This document shows, piece after piece, positions 23,307 to 31,661 of a DNA stretch of 34,646 nt. The stretch spans positions 1-34,646 of the forward strand of contig UQUZ01000027.1 in the NCBI GenBank assembly GCA_900544375.1. The letters are read 5' to 3'. Under the pieces are notes generated by a model. That model was given only the letters and a program-made list of their open reading frames with translations, was not told where the DNA came from and did not search any database. A program made the position numbers and the translations under genes. This DNA comes from an uncultured Oscillospiraceae bacterium. GTDB taxonomy: Bacteria; Bacillota; Clostridia; Oscillospirales; Acutalibacteraceae. The first letter of the stretch is position 1. Each line of letters opens with the position of its first letter.

Positions 23307-26300
23307 GAAAGTATTGGTGATCGGTTCCGGTCCGGCAGTGATCGGCCGTTCGGCAGAGTTTGATTATGCCGGGACGCAGGCGCTTCGCACTTTAAAGGAA
23401 GAAGGGCTTAAAACAATCCTGATCAATTCCAATCCTTCCACCGTGATGACGGATAAAGGCCTGGCGGATCAGATTTACTTGGAGCCCTTAAATATCGATA
23501 TCATCAAACGAATCATAGAAAAGGAAAAACCGGATAGCATCCTTCCGACAGTTGGCGGAAATTTGGCTCTGGAGCTGGGCCTTGGCCTCTCCATGAACGG
23601 CTTTTTAGAGGAGCATCAGGTGCGTCTACTGGGCGTCAGCCCCGAGATCATCCATAGCGTACAGGACAGGCAGTCCTTTGTGGAGGCTTTGAGGAAGGCT
23701 GGCGTCCCCGGCGTGGCATCGAAGGTAGTCGGCACCGTGCAGGATGCCGCCGCTTTTGCAAAGGAAGCAGGCTATCCAGTCCGGGTTCGCCCGGCCTATA
23801 CGCTCGGCGGAAGCACGGCTGACCTCTGCCCGGATGAAGCGACGCTGTTGGAAATGGCGGATAAAGAGCTGCACACCTCCCTGATTCGTCAGGTCTTGGT
23901 GGAAAAATGCATTTCCGGGTGGAAAGAAATCGAGTTTGAAGTGATGCGTGACCGGATGGGTAACTGCATCAGCGTTTGCAGCATGGAAAACCTAGACCCT
24001 GCCGGAATCCACGCGGGCGATAGCATCATCGTCGCGCCCGCGCAGACCTTGACGGACAATGAAGCGGAAATGCTGCGTGCTTGTGCGCTTGAGTTGGTCG
24101 ATTCCCTTGGCATTGAAGGCAATTGCAGCGTGCGCTTTGCCGTGCGTCCAGATGGCGGGGAATATGCCGTGCTGGAGGCCGATCCATGCATTAGCCGCAC
24201 ATCCGCCCTTGTTTCTAAGGCAACGGGCTATCCTGTTGCACAGGTGGCCGCCCAAATCGCGCTCGGCTATACGCTGGATGAGATCCCGAACCCTGTCACA
24301 GGCTGCACCACTGCCTGCTGTGAGCCGGCAATCGATTATTGTGTTGTGAAATTCCCGAAGTGGTCGTTTGATCGTTTTGATGAGGCGGAGCGCCGTCTGG
24401 ACGGCTCTATGAAGGCTACCGGCGAAATCATGGCAATTGGCACGAGCTTTGAGCTAGCGTTTATGAAGGCTATCCGTTCTCTCAACATGCAGCTCGATAC
24501 GCCGCGCCTGCCCAAGCTTGCAGCCCTCTCTGAAGAAGAAATCCTGAAGGTAATCGAGCGCTCGAATAATGAGCGAATTTTTGCCGTTTATGCGGCGGTT
24601 GCGCGAGGTGTTCCCTTTGATGCGATCTATCGCCTCACGTCAATTGATCCCTGGTTTCTGTCAAAAATGAAGAATATCTCCGATATGGAGGCGGAACTAG
24701 CGGCCGGTGCGGATGATGAGGCCATTTTGCGCGCAAAAAATATGGGCTTTCTCGATTGCACGATTGAGCGCCTTACCGGCGAGAAGCTGGTGCATCCCGC
24801 CCATTCCACTTATAAGATGGTGGATACCTGCGCAGCGGAATTCGATGCCGAGCGCCCTTATTTCTATTCTGCTTGGGATGATGATAATGAAGCGCTCTTT
24901 ACGAAGGGCGGCCGCGTTTCCGCTGATCGAAAAAAAGTGCTGGTTCTTGGAGCAGGTCCGGTTACGATCGGCTACGGAATCGAGCAGGATTACTGTGCAG
25001 TCCATTGCGTGGAAACGCTGCGCAAGCAAGGCTGCGAAGCGGTGATCGCCAACAATAACCCTGATGCCGTGTCAACGGATTTTCAAACGTCTGATCGGCT
25101 TTATTTCGACCCAGTCACCTCAGAGGATGTTTCTAACATCCTCGCCACAGAGAGGCCATGGGGCGCAGTGTTGCAATTTGGCGGAACCAATGCCGTGCAG
25201 ATGACTGAGATGATGAAGGCCGCGGGCGTTTGCGTGCTCGGTGCTCAGCAGGCGCAGGCACAGCAGCTCAGCGATCGCCATGCGTTTGACCGCTTGCTGG
25301 GTGAATTGGGCATTCCGCATCCGGCGTTCTGCATGACGGCGGCGGGCAATGCCGATGAAACGGCGCGTGAGCTTGGTTTTCCTGTGCGGCTGACGGCGGG
25401 AGAGCACAGTGTGATCGCTTATACCGGCACGGATCTTTCCCTGTTCATCGAGCAGGAGGGCTTAACGAAGAACGCGCCGATCATGCTTCAAAAATATTAT
25501 ATCGGCACGGGCATGGAGCTGAATGTTGTAACGGATGGCGAGGACTATCTCATCCCCGGAATTGCAGAGCAGATTGAGCGAGCCGGAATTCATACCGCGG
25601 ATTCGATCTCCGTATGCCCCACGCAAAAGATTCCGGAAAAGGAAAAACAGCGTGCGGTCGAATATGCTGGCAAGCTTGCACTCGCGCTGCGCACGCCTTG
25701 CCTTGTCAACATCCGTTTTATCTATTACGATCATGAAATTTATCTATTTCATGCCAGCGTAACGCAGAGCCACAGCGTTCCTTTCCTGACGAAAGCAACG
25801 GGGATTTCCGCGGCGGCTGTTGCCACGCGCTGCATGCTGGGCGAGAAGCTGGCGGATATGGAATATGGCACTGGGCTCGTCGAACCTTCTGAATACTGTG
25901 CTGTGCGTGTGCCCGTTTTCAGCTTTGGCCAAATTGGCGGGTTGGATACGCAGCTCGGCCTGGAGATGAAATCCACGGGCGAGGCTTTCGGTATCGCGCA
26001 CACCTTTGAAGATGCGCTGCTCAAAGGCTTGGCGGCTTCCGGGATGCGTTTAAAACGCAAAGGCGGCGTGTTCCTTTCCGTGCGGGATTCTGATAAGCAG
26101 GAGGCAATTAGTCTAGCAGACCGCTTCTCACAACTCGGTTTCGATTTGTATGCAACGGCGGGCACCTGTAAAATGCTGAATGAGAACTTCATTGCGGCAA
26201 ATGCAGTGCGCAAGATCCATGAGGGATCCCCCAATACAATGGATTTATTGGAAAGCAATAAAATTGTTTATGTTGTTTCCACATCGCAAAAGGGCCGCCA

Positions 26301-26448
26301 GTCAATCATGGATGATATCCGTATCCGCCGCAGGGCATTGGAGCGTCAAATTCCGACCTTTACCTCTCTGGATACGGCTTTTGCGCTGACGCGCTGCCTC
26401 TCCAATAAACGCACGTTGGAGGATATTGAGCTGATTGATCTCGCCTGA
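23287..26448 (+). CDS. carB: Carbamoyl-phosphate synthase large subunit homologue with degenerate ATP-grasp sites
   Basis: CarB normally makes carbamoyl phosphate from bicarbonate, ammonia and two ATP. The 1053 residues have the full layout: two ATP-grasp halves, an oligomerisation domain and a C-terminal allosteric domain. In half one R168 is kept, but the glycine loop reads GGSTADL rather than GGTGGG, and metal ligands Q285, N301 and R303 of E. coli correspond to R283, D299 and C301 (E297 is kept). In half two the RPSYVLGGRAM loop is replaced by RLTAGEHSV (701-709), Q829 is R810, and EVNPR is HASVT (822-826). The allosteric domain from about residue 925 (GGVFLSVRDSD, TAGTCKML, STSQKGRQS) looks normal. 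AAAGGAG precedes the ATG. The reading frame is intact, so this is not simple decay. Confidence 0.9.
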   Translation: MKQPEIKKVLVIGSGPAVIGRSAEFDYAGTQALRTLKEEGLKTILINSNPSTVMTDKGLADQIYLEPLNIDIIKRIIEKEKPDSILPTVGGNLALELGLGLSMNGFLEEHQVRLLGVSPEIIHSVQDRQSFVEALRKAGVPGVASKVVGTVQDAAAFAKEAGYPVRVRPAYTLGGSTADLCPDEATLLEMADKELHTSLIRQVLVEKCISGWKEIEFEVMRDRMGNCISVCSMENLDPAGIHAGDSIIVAPAQTLTDNEAEMLRACALELVDSLGIEGNCSVRFAVRPDGGEYAVLEADPCISRTSALVSKATGYPVAQVAAQIALGYTLDEIPNPVTGCTTACCEPAIDYCVVKFPKWSFDRFDEAERRLDGSMKATGEIMAIGTSFELAFMKAIRSLNMQLDTPRLPKLAALSEEEILKVIERSNNERIFAVYAAVARGVPFDAIYRLTSIDPWFLSKMKNISDMEAELAAGADDEAILRAKNMGFLDCTIERLTGEKLVHPAHSTYKMVDTCAAEFDAERPYFYSAWDDDNEALFTKGGRVSADRKKVLVLGAGPVTIGYGIEQDYCAVHCVETLRKQGCEAVIANNNPDAVSTDFQTSDRLYFDPVTSEDVSNILATERPWGAVLQFGGTNAVQMTEMMKAAGVCVLGAQQAQAQQLSDRHAFDRLLGELGIPHPAFCMTAAGNADETARELGFPVRLTAGEHSVIAYTGTDLSLFIEQEGLTKNAPIMLQKYYIGTGMELNVVTDGEDYLIPGIAEQIERAGIHTADSISVCPTQKIPEKEKQRAVEYAGKLALALRTPCLVNIRFIYYDHEIYLFHASVTQSHSVPFLTKATGISAAAVATRCMLGEKLADMEYGTGLVEPSEYCAVRVPVFSFGQIGGLDTQLGLEMKSTGEAFGIAHTFEDALLKGLAASGMRLKRKGGVFLSVRDSDKQEAISLADRFSQLGFDLYATAGTCKMLNENFIAANAVRKIHEGSPNTMDLLESNKIVYVVSTSQKGRQSIMDDIRIRRRALERQIPTFTSLDTAFALTRCLSNKRTLEDIELIDLA

Positions 26449-26490
26449 GCCCCTTCGCTACAGTTTTCCGAGAAAAGGATGATGAAATAG

Positions 26491-27267
26491 ATGGGATACT
26501 TACAGATAGAAGGGCGGATTGCCTCGATCCGCCGTCTAAGCAAGGCGGCCTTTGATATCCTGCTCTTTGCGCCGGAACTTGCTGAGTCGGCCGTGCCGGG
26601 CCAGTTCCTCCACATCCGCTGCGGCGAACAGCCGTTGCGTAGGCCAATTTCCATTTGTGAGATTGACCGCAATATTGGTGCTCTGCGCATCGTTTTTGAG
26701 GTGCGTGGAAAGGGGACTGCCTGGCTTTCTGAACGGCAGATGGGCGACGCTGTCGATTTGTTGGGGCCTTTGGGCAACGGGTTTTCCCTGCCGGAGAGTG
26801 GGGAGGGGATTATTCTCATAGGCGGAGGCATTGGAACGCCTCCGCTGCTAAGCGTCGCGCAGACATTGCCGGGGCAGACCGAGGCGATTCTCGGCTTTCG
26901 GAATGCAGATGCCTGCATCCTAGCCCGTGATTTTGCACTGGCCTGTGCCAATGTGCAAATCGCAACGGATGATGGGTCGCTCGGCTTTCATGGGCTTGTG
27001 ACAGATCTGCTCAGAGAGCGGATTGCGGTGAAGGAAAAGCCTTGTACGGGTATTCTCGCCTGCGGCCCCACGCCAATGCTGAAAGCAATTGCGGTCCTTG
27101 CGCAGGAGCATCAGATCCCCTGCCAGGTGTCCCTGGAGGAACGCATGGGCTGCGGCGTTGGCGCGTGCCTTGTTTGTGCCTGTAAAACAAAAGAGGCGGA
27201 TGGAGAGCATTATCGTCATGTCTGTAAGGACGGCCCAGTATTTGATGCAAGAGAGGTGGTGTGGTAA
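26491..27267 (+). CDS. pyrK: Dihydroorotate dehydrogenase B electron transfer subunit
   Basis: PyrK carries FAD and a [2Fe-2S] cluster and passes electrons from dihydroorotate, via PyrD, to NAD+. The 258 residues include the FAD-binding RRPISICE near residue 51, the NAD-binding LIGGGIGTPPLLSVA near 109-123, and the cluster ligands in ERMGCGVGACLVCACK with the fourth Cys in HVCKDGPVF. All four cysteines are present. AAAGGA lies 11 bases before the ATG. Its stop overlaps the start of pyrD by one base, consistent with the two forming a complex. Confidence 0.95.
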   Translation: MGYLQIEGRIASIRRLSKAAFDILLFAPELAESAVPGQFLHIRCGEQPLRRPISICEIDRNIGALRIVFEVRGKGTAWLSERQMGDAVDLLGPLGNGFSLPESGEGIILIGGGIGTPPLLSVAQTLPGQTEAILGFRNADACILARDFALACANVQIATDDGSLGFHGLVTDLLRERIAVKEKPCTGILACGPTPMLKAIAVLAQEHQIPCQVSLEERMGCGVGACLVCACKTKEADGEHYRHVCKDGPVFDAREVVW

Positions 27268-28178
27268 TGGCAGATTTATGTGTGAAGATTGCAGGCGTAG
27301 CGCTCAAAAATCCGGTGATTACCGCCTCTGGAACTTTCGGTTTCGGCCGGGAGTATAACGCCCTTTACCCCATTTCCCGTCTGGGGGGCATCTCCTGTAA
27401 GGGAACAACGCTCCACGAGCGGCTGGGAAATCCTCCTCCACGCATTGCGGAAACGCCATCCGGCATCCTCAACAGCGTTGGCCTGCAAAATCCGGGGGTG
27501 GATGCGTTTATTCGTGAAGATCTGCCCTGGCTGAAGGAACAGGGCACGGTTGTCATCGCCAATTTGGCGGGCAGTGCTATTTCTGATTACTGCCAGGCCG
27601 CCGAAAAGCTCGATGAAACGGCTGTTGATATGATTGAATTGAACATTTCCTGCCCAAACGTCAAACAGGGCGGCGCTTCGTTCGGAACTGCCTGCGCCTC
27701 TGCACAAGAGATCACTGCCGCGGTTCGTAAGGTAACGCGCAAGCCTTTGATTGTGAAGCTTACGCCGAATGTGACCAGCATCTCTGACATTGCCGCTGCG
27801 GTAGAGGAGGCGGGGGCGGATGCGGTTTCGCTCATCAATACACTCACCGGCATGCGAATTAATATCGAAACCCGTCGCCCTGTTCTGAGAAATAATACAG
27901 GCGGCATGTCCGGCCCGGCAGTTTTTCCTGTGGCGGTGCGCATGGTATGGGAAACGGCCCGGCGCGTAAAAATCCCTGTCATCGGGATGGGCGGGATCGC
28001 TTCCTGGGAGGATGCGGTTGAAATGATGCTTGCGGGCGCGTCAGCCATTCAGGTCGGCACCGCAATGTTTGCGGATGCGTATGCGCCGCTGAAAATGATC
28101 GAAGGCATAGAGCGGTATCTGGAGGAGCATCAGATCCAATCGGTCACAGAACTAACGGGGAAGGTCGAAGTATGGTAG
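27267..28178 (+). CDS. pyrD: Dihydroorotate dehydrogenase, class 1B catalytic subunit
   Basis: This FMN enzyme oxidises dihydroorotate to orotate. The 303 residues have ITASGTFGFG near the start, ILNSVGLQNPG for substrate binding, and NISCPNVKQGG with the class 1 active-site Cys. The phosphate-binding GMGGIASWEDA and QVGTAMF motifs are near the C-terminus. The neighbouring pyrK shows it is the NAD-linked 1B form. The ATG at 27267 is preferred over an in-frame GTG at 27261. Its 3' end overlaps the next gene by seven bases. Confidence 0.95.
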   Translation: MADLCVKIAGVALKNPVITASGTFGFGREYNALYPISRLGGISCKGTTLHERLGNPPPRIAETPSGILNSVGLQNPGVDAFIREDLPWLKEQGTVVIANLAGSAISDYCQAAEKLDETAVDMIELNISCPNVKQGGASFGTACASAQEITAAVRKVTRKPLIVKLTPNVTSISDIAAAVEEAGADAVSLINTLTGMRINIETRRPVLRNNTGGMSGPAVFPVAVRMVWETARRVKIPVIGMGGIASWEDAVEMMLAGASAIQVGTAMFADAYAPLKMIEGIERYLEEHQIQSVTELTGKVEVW

Positions 28179-28867
28179 ACACAGAGCACGTGAAGTTGAT
28201 TATTGTGCGGCACTGCGAGGCGATGGGAAATCATCACCGTGTGTTTCAGGGCAGCACAGATTGTGATATTACGGAAAATGGTGCCCGTCAGTTGGATGCT
28301 CTTGCAGAGCGGATGCTTGAATTCCCCTTTCAGGCGGCTTATTCTAGCCCGCTTCAGCGCGCCTTGAAAACAGCACAGGCCGCAAACCGCCATTATGGGC
28401 TGGAAATTAAACTGGATGCCCGGCTGGCCGAAATCCACGGAGGATGCTGGGAAGGGAAGAGGTGGGGTGATTTTCCGGCGCTTTATCCGCAGGAAAGTTA
28501 TCTCTGGAATCAGGAGCCGTGGAAATTCCATCCTGATGGCGGAGAGAGCATGGCCGAAGTTTACAGCCGTATCTGGGAGGCGGCCACGGAGATTGCCGCG
28601 CGCCATTTTGGGCAGTCTGTATTGATTGCGTCCCATGGCTGTGCGATCCGGAACCTGCTGTGCCATGCGCACGGGTGGCCCATTGAACGCCTCAACGATG
28701 TGGATTGGTGCGATAACACGGCGATCAGCGTGATTGTATTTGACCGTTCCATGCAGCCGGAGATTTTGTTGGAAAACGACAGCTCGCATCTGGCAGAGCA
28801 TCTTTCCACCTTTGCAAAGCAAAGCTGGTGGCGAAAGGAAAACCGGGCTGCGATGCAATTCGAGTAA
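28172..28867 (+). CDS. Histidine phosphatase family protein
   Basis: This 231-residue member of the phosphoglycerate-mutase-like phosphatases has the phosphohistidine motif IVRHCEAMGN (His13), SSPLQRALKTA with the second Arg, the acid residue in EIHGGCWEGK, and the second catalytic His in ASHGCAIRN. The motif is RHCEA rather than RHGET, as in several broad-specificity members. The substrate is unknown. Candidates include phosphosugars, nucleotides or alpha-ribazole phosphate. It is translationally coupled to pyrD, so a link with nucleotide or cofactor metabolism is possible but unproven. The last 20 residues are a charged extension. Confidence 0.9.
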   Translation: MVDTEHVKLIIVRHCEAMGNHHRVFQGSTDCDITENGARQLDALAERMLEFPFQAAYSSPLQRALKTAQAANRHYGLEIKLDARLAEIHGGCWEGKRWGDFPALYPQESYLWNQEPWKFHPDGGESMAEVYSRIWEAATEIAARHFGQSVLIASHGCAIRNLLCHAHGWPIERLNDVDWCDNTAISVIVFDRSMQPEILLENDSSHLAEHLSTFAKQSWWRKENRAAMQFE

Positions 28868-28881
28868 AGAGGTGCTGCAAA

Positions 28882-29310
28882 ATGGTGATTCTTTCTGTTG
28901 ATTATGGAGATGCACGCACTGGGATTGCAGTATGTGATAAGTTGGAGCTATTGGCTTCCCCCGCGGCTGTTTTGGCGGAGACTTATGCGCCAAAGTTAGC
29001 CCGGATGATTGCCGAAGAGGCAAAAAAGCACGGCGCACAGGAAATTGTGCTCGGCCTGCCGCGGAATATGGATGGAAGCGAAGGCTTCCGCGCGCAAAAA
29101 TGCCGTGCGTTTGCCTTGCAATTGGAAGAAGCATGCGGTATTCCCGTTAGGCTTTGGGATGAACGATTAACTACGGTGCGTGCGCATCAGGCGCTGAATC
29201 AGACTAATACGCGTGGGCAAAAACGTAAAGCCGTGGTAGATGCGGTGTCGGCTGTTATGATTTTACAGGATTATATTGACTATCGAAAGACGCACGCTGC
29301 AACAGACTAA
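28882..29310 (+). CDS. ruvX: Pre-16S rRNA processing / Holliday junction resolvase-like protein
   Basis: This 142-residue YqgF/RuvX family protein with an RNase H-like fold is linked to maturation of the 5' end of 16S rRNA. LSVDYGDARTGIAVCD near the start contains the catalytic Asp. VLGLPRNMDGSEG is the second family motif, and WDERLTT and AVVDAVSAVMILQDY hold the remaining acidic residues. The ATG at 28882 has AGAGGTG seven bases upstream; the longer open frame upstream is in the previous gene. It closes the operon and is followed by a terminator. Confidence 0.93.
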   Translation: MVILSVDYGDARTGIAVCDKLELLASPAAVLAETYAPKLARMIAEEAKKHGAQEIVLGLPRNMDGSEGFRAQKCRAFALQLEEACGIPVRLWDERLTTVRAHQALNQTNTRGQKRKAVVDAVSAVMILQDYIDYRKTHAATD

Positions 29311-29325
29311 TGCAGCGTGCATTTT
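29292..29325 (+). terminator. Terminator of the pyrimidine operon
   Basis: GCACGCTGCA (29292-29301) and TGCAGCGTGC (29311-29320) form a 10-bp stem around the stop codon, followed by ATTTTA. The T-run is short. It lies between convergent genes. Confidence 0.65.
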
Positions 29326-29695
29326 AGGATTCCTTTTCTTTTTTCGGTTTGCCAAACAGTTCAATCAACCCTACGATCAGTAGAAAGCCGCCAAATAGTT
29401 TTCCTAGCCATTCGCCTTTGATCATTCCGGCCAGCCAGGTGCCCAGGCCGACTCCTGCCAGCCCGCCTAGTGCCATGGGAATGACGCTTTTCCAGTGGAT
29501 CAGTTTCTTTTTCCAGTTCATCAGGATAGATACGAGCGCGCAGGGCAAGAAAAATAGCAGGTTGATCCCTTGTGCCCGCAGTTGAGGCACATGCATGCCG
29601 AGTGTGAGGTAAAGCACTAGCACGCCGCCCCCGCCTAGCCCCAGCGCCCCGGCTACGGCTGAGAAAAGCCCGGCGATTTGATCGATCCAGTTCAT
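29324..29695 (-). CDS. TSUP (TauE/SafE) transporter, second half-size subunit
   Basis: This membrane protein of 123 residues has about four hydrophobic segments. GLFSAVAGALGLGGGGVLVLY is the duplicated TSUP motif (here broken after GALGLGGGG), and the C-terminal GFLLIVGLIELF is the terminal helix. Full-length TSUP sulfite/organic anion transporters carry two such halves of about 120 residues in one chain. Here the second half is a separate gene overlapping the first by ATGA. The start at 29695 is set by this overlap and by the position of the motif. The two products probably assemble into one transporter. The substrate is unknown. Confidence 0.85.
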   Translation of the reverse strand: MNWIDQIAGLFSAVAGALGLGGGGVLVLYLTLGMHVPQLRAQGINLLFFLPCALVSILMNWKKKLIHWKSVIPMALGGLAGVGLGTWLAGMIKGEWLGKLFGGFLLIVGLIELFGKPKKEKES

Positions 29696-30042
29696 TTCAT
29701 CACCATCCTGATACCAGCCCAAAGCATAAAGATTCCGAAAATCCGGCGCAGCCATTTTGCAGGAATGCGCGGGAGAAGCAGAGAGCCGGCAATAGCTCCG
29801 ATCACCGCTACCGGAAAGTATGGAACCGCCTGCATGAGCGCTACTTTTCCGGATGTGACATAGAGGACCGAGCTAAGCAGGGAAAGCGGAAAGATAACGG
29901 CGATCGAACTCGCGTGCGCCTGCGTTTGGGTCAGATTCGATTTTTGTAAAAGCGGGACGGCCAGCATGCCTCCGCCAGCGCCCAAAAGGCTATTGACAAT
30001 GCCGACAAAAAAACCGCCGAGCGCGGTGAGCCAACGATTCAT
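29692..30042 (-). CDS. TSUP (TauE/SafE) transporter, first half-size subunit
   Basis: This 116-residue membrane protein begins LTALGGFFVGIVNSLLGAGGG, the TSUP repeat motif with its GAGGG turn, followed by LAVPLL and AHASSIAVIFPLSLLSS. It ends in a hydrophobic helix (IFGIFMLWAGIRMVMK). It is half the length of ordinary TSUP transporters, and the missing half is the next gene. The ATG at 30042 has GGAGG 12 bases upstream, a little far. The frame is open upstream to 30195 but those residues are not family-like. Confidence 0.85.
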   Translation of the reverse strand: MNRWLTALGGFFVGIVNSLLGAGGGMLAVPLLQKSNLTQTQAHASSIAVIFPLSLLSSVLYVTSGKVALMQAVPYFPVAVIGAIAGSLLLPRIPAKWLRRIFGIFMLWAGIRMVMK

Positions 30043-30228
30043 TTTGGAACAGAGCCTCCGTTTCAATAGGCCGATGAGTGGAGAAACGGCAATTTGATCT
30101 GCGTGACAAAAAATGTTGCCTTCTCGCATGGCCCAATAGGAAAAACTTGTTTGCCGATTTTGATTTGAATAATAGTAGTGTGCCAAATGGGCCAATAAAT
30201 ATTTTATATGAGCTTTCTTTTAATAAAA

Positions 30229-30282
30229 AAACAGATAACCGCTCTGGCTGAAAAAAATCAGCTCAAGGCGGTTAATCTGTTT
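30229..30282 (-). terminator. Terminator of the LCP gene
   Basis: AAACAGATAACCGC (30229-30242) pairs with GCGGTTAATCTGTTT (30268-30282) with one bulge, and inside it GGCTGA with TCAGCT. On the minus strand the stem is followed by TTTTTTT (30230-30224), a good U-tract downstream of the LCP gene. Confidence 0.8.
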
Positions 30283-30309
30283 CTATTCAAAAAATTACGC
30301 GGTTTGTCA

Positions 30310-31404
30310 TCAAGAAGGGATTTTCTGAGGCTCCAGGCCAGGATATAAAATTTTGTGGATATAGCTGATGGTTTGATCCCAGTCAAGCAGCAGGACTTCC
30401 GTACCGTCTACATTGACAAGCTTGGGATAGGTATGTGGTATCGTATCCTGCGTGATATTCCATTTGAGATAGCGCATTGCATTGGTTGCCTGTGAAACGA
30501 TCGTGGATTTGCTCATATCTGTCTTTACAAGCGGCAAAATTTCATTCAGCAGCTCCAACCCTTCGCTGATTCCCATGGATTTTGCCTTGCCGATGATCAC
30601 ATTCAAAACGTTACGCTGGCGCTGCGTCCTGTTACGGTCGGAATCGATGCTGCGCAGGCGGACATATTTGAGCGTGGTGGCTCCGTCCATATGATAGGTT
30701 CCGGCGCCTGTGGGAACCTCTAGCCCTGCGGCGGCAAAATCCTCTGCCAAAGCCTTCGCTTCAGCATCGGTCAGTTTCATATCAATTCCACCCAAAATAT
30801 CGACAATTTTTTGGAAGGCGCTAAAATCAACGCTGATATAATGATCGATATGGATTTTATAGTTCGATTCGATCGTATCAATCAACAATTGAGGACCGCC
30901 ATAGGAATAGGCGGCATTCAGCCTTGCATTGCCATGCCCCGGAATACTGACGTAAGCCGCGCGCAGCAGGGAGACCATTTTAATCTGCTGGCTTCGTTTA
31001 TTGACAGAAATCAAGATCATGGAATCAGAGCGCGAATAGTACTGGGGATTGCGCGTGTCACTTCCGACTAGCAGGAGGTTGAAAACGTCTTTGTGATACC
31101 ACACAGTGCCGCTTTTGATATTTTTTGCGATCGCTTCATCCGCATTATCGAAATCCTGTTGATATTTCTTAGAGGCTTTTTTCTTAAGCTCGCTTTCTTC
31201 CTTCTTGACTTCCGGATCTACTTGCAGCGTAGTGCGTTCACTCGGGTCTGCCGGATCGATATCAATTTTATCCAAATATCGGTTGCCGACGACCACGCCG
31301 ATGATAACAAGCAACAAAAGCACGAGGACGATAGAGATCACTGCAATCATTGCCTTGCTGGGCTTTTTGTTGGGCCCCGCGGGGCCTTTTTTTCCATCAT
31401 GCAT
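30310..31404 (-). CDS. LytR-CpsA-Psr family cell wall ligase
   Basis: This 364-residue type II membrane protein belongs to a family that transfers teichoic acid or capsule polymers from lipid carriers to peptidoglycan. A short basic cytoplasmic tail is followed by one helix (AVISIVLVLLLLVIIGVVVG) and a charged linker. The LCP domain has LLVGSDTR, RSDSMILISVN, GNARLNAAYSYGGP, and the Arg-rich YVRLRSIDSDRNRTQRQR. The usual SxPRD motif reads SLLRAAYVSIPG, so the Asp after the conserved Arg is Ala. The start at 31404 is chosen for GAGGTG seven bases upstream. It is divergent from the GT39-like gene, which may point to shared work on surface polysaccharide. Confidence 0.9.
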   Translation of the reverse strand: MHDGKKGPAGPNKKPSKAMIAVISIVLVLLLLVIIGVVVGNRYLDKIDIDPADPSERTTLQVDPEVKKEESELKKKASKKYQQDFDNADEAIAKNIKSGTVWYHKDVFNLLLVGSDTRNPQYYSRSDSMILISVNKRSQQIKMVSLLRAAYVSIPGHGNARLNAAYSYGGPQLLIDTIESNYKIHIDHYISVDFSAFQKIVDILGGIDMKLTDAEAKALAEDFAAAGLEVPTGAGTYHMDGATTLKYVRLRSIDSDRNRTQRQRNVLNVIIGKAKSMGISEGLELLNEILPLVKTDMSKSTIVSQATNAMRYLKWNITQDTIPHTYPKLVNVDGTEVLLLDWDQTISYIHKILYPGLEPQKIPS

Positions 31405-31516
31405 TGAAATACACCTCAACATCCGTTTGTTTCGTTTTCTAAAGGAATTTGTCATAATCAATCAGGCGAAGGGAAAAGGTAAGAGGAAGACTATCCTTTG
31501 AAAACGTTTCTCAAGT

Positions 31517-31545
31517 ATTATAGCCATTTCAAAGAGAAAAAGCAA
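31517..31545 (-). promoter_or_regulatory. Promoter of the LCP gene
   Basis: On the minus strand TTGCTT (31545-31540) and TATAAT (31522-31517) are 17 bases apart. The leader is about 105 bases. Confidence 0.65.
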
Positions 31546-31632
31546 ATCCGGGCTTCGGTATGGCAAAATGACCAAAAGTGAAGGGGAAAACAGGAAGAAG
31601 AAAATTATAGCCCTGGCCGTTCCTGGGGACTC

Positions 31633-31661
31633 TTGTGTTTTTTCCCTTCGTATGTCATAAT
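31633..31661 (+). promoter_or_regulatory. Candidate promoter of the GT39-like gene
   Basis: TTGTGT (31633-31638) and CATAAT (31656-31661) are 17 bases apart. The start codon is about 210 bases downstream. Confidence 0.5.

Noticed and set aside
22194..26448. carA/carB as ordinary decayed pseudogenes
   Set aside because: Both frames are uninterrupted over 370 and 1053 codons, have proper overlap and ribosome binding sites, and keep the domain layout and the allosteric domain. Losses are confined to catalytic positions.
28130..29134. 334-residue open frame on the minus strand
   Set aside because: It lies fully antisense to the histidine phosphatase and ruvX genes, which have clear family motifs and ribosome binding sites. 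Its composition is not protein-like.
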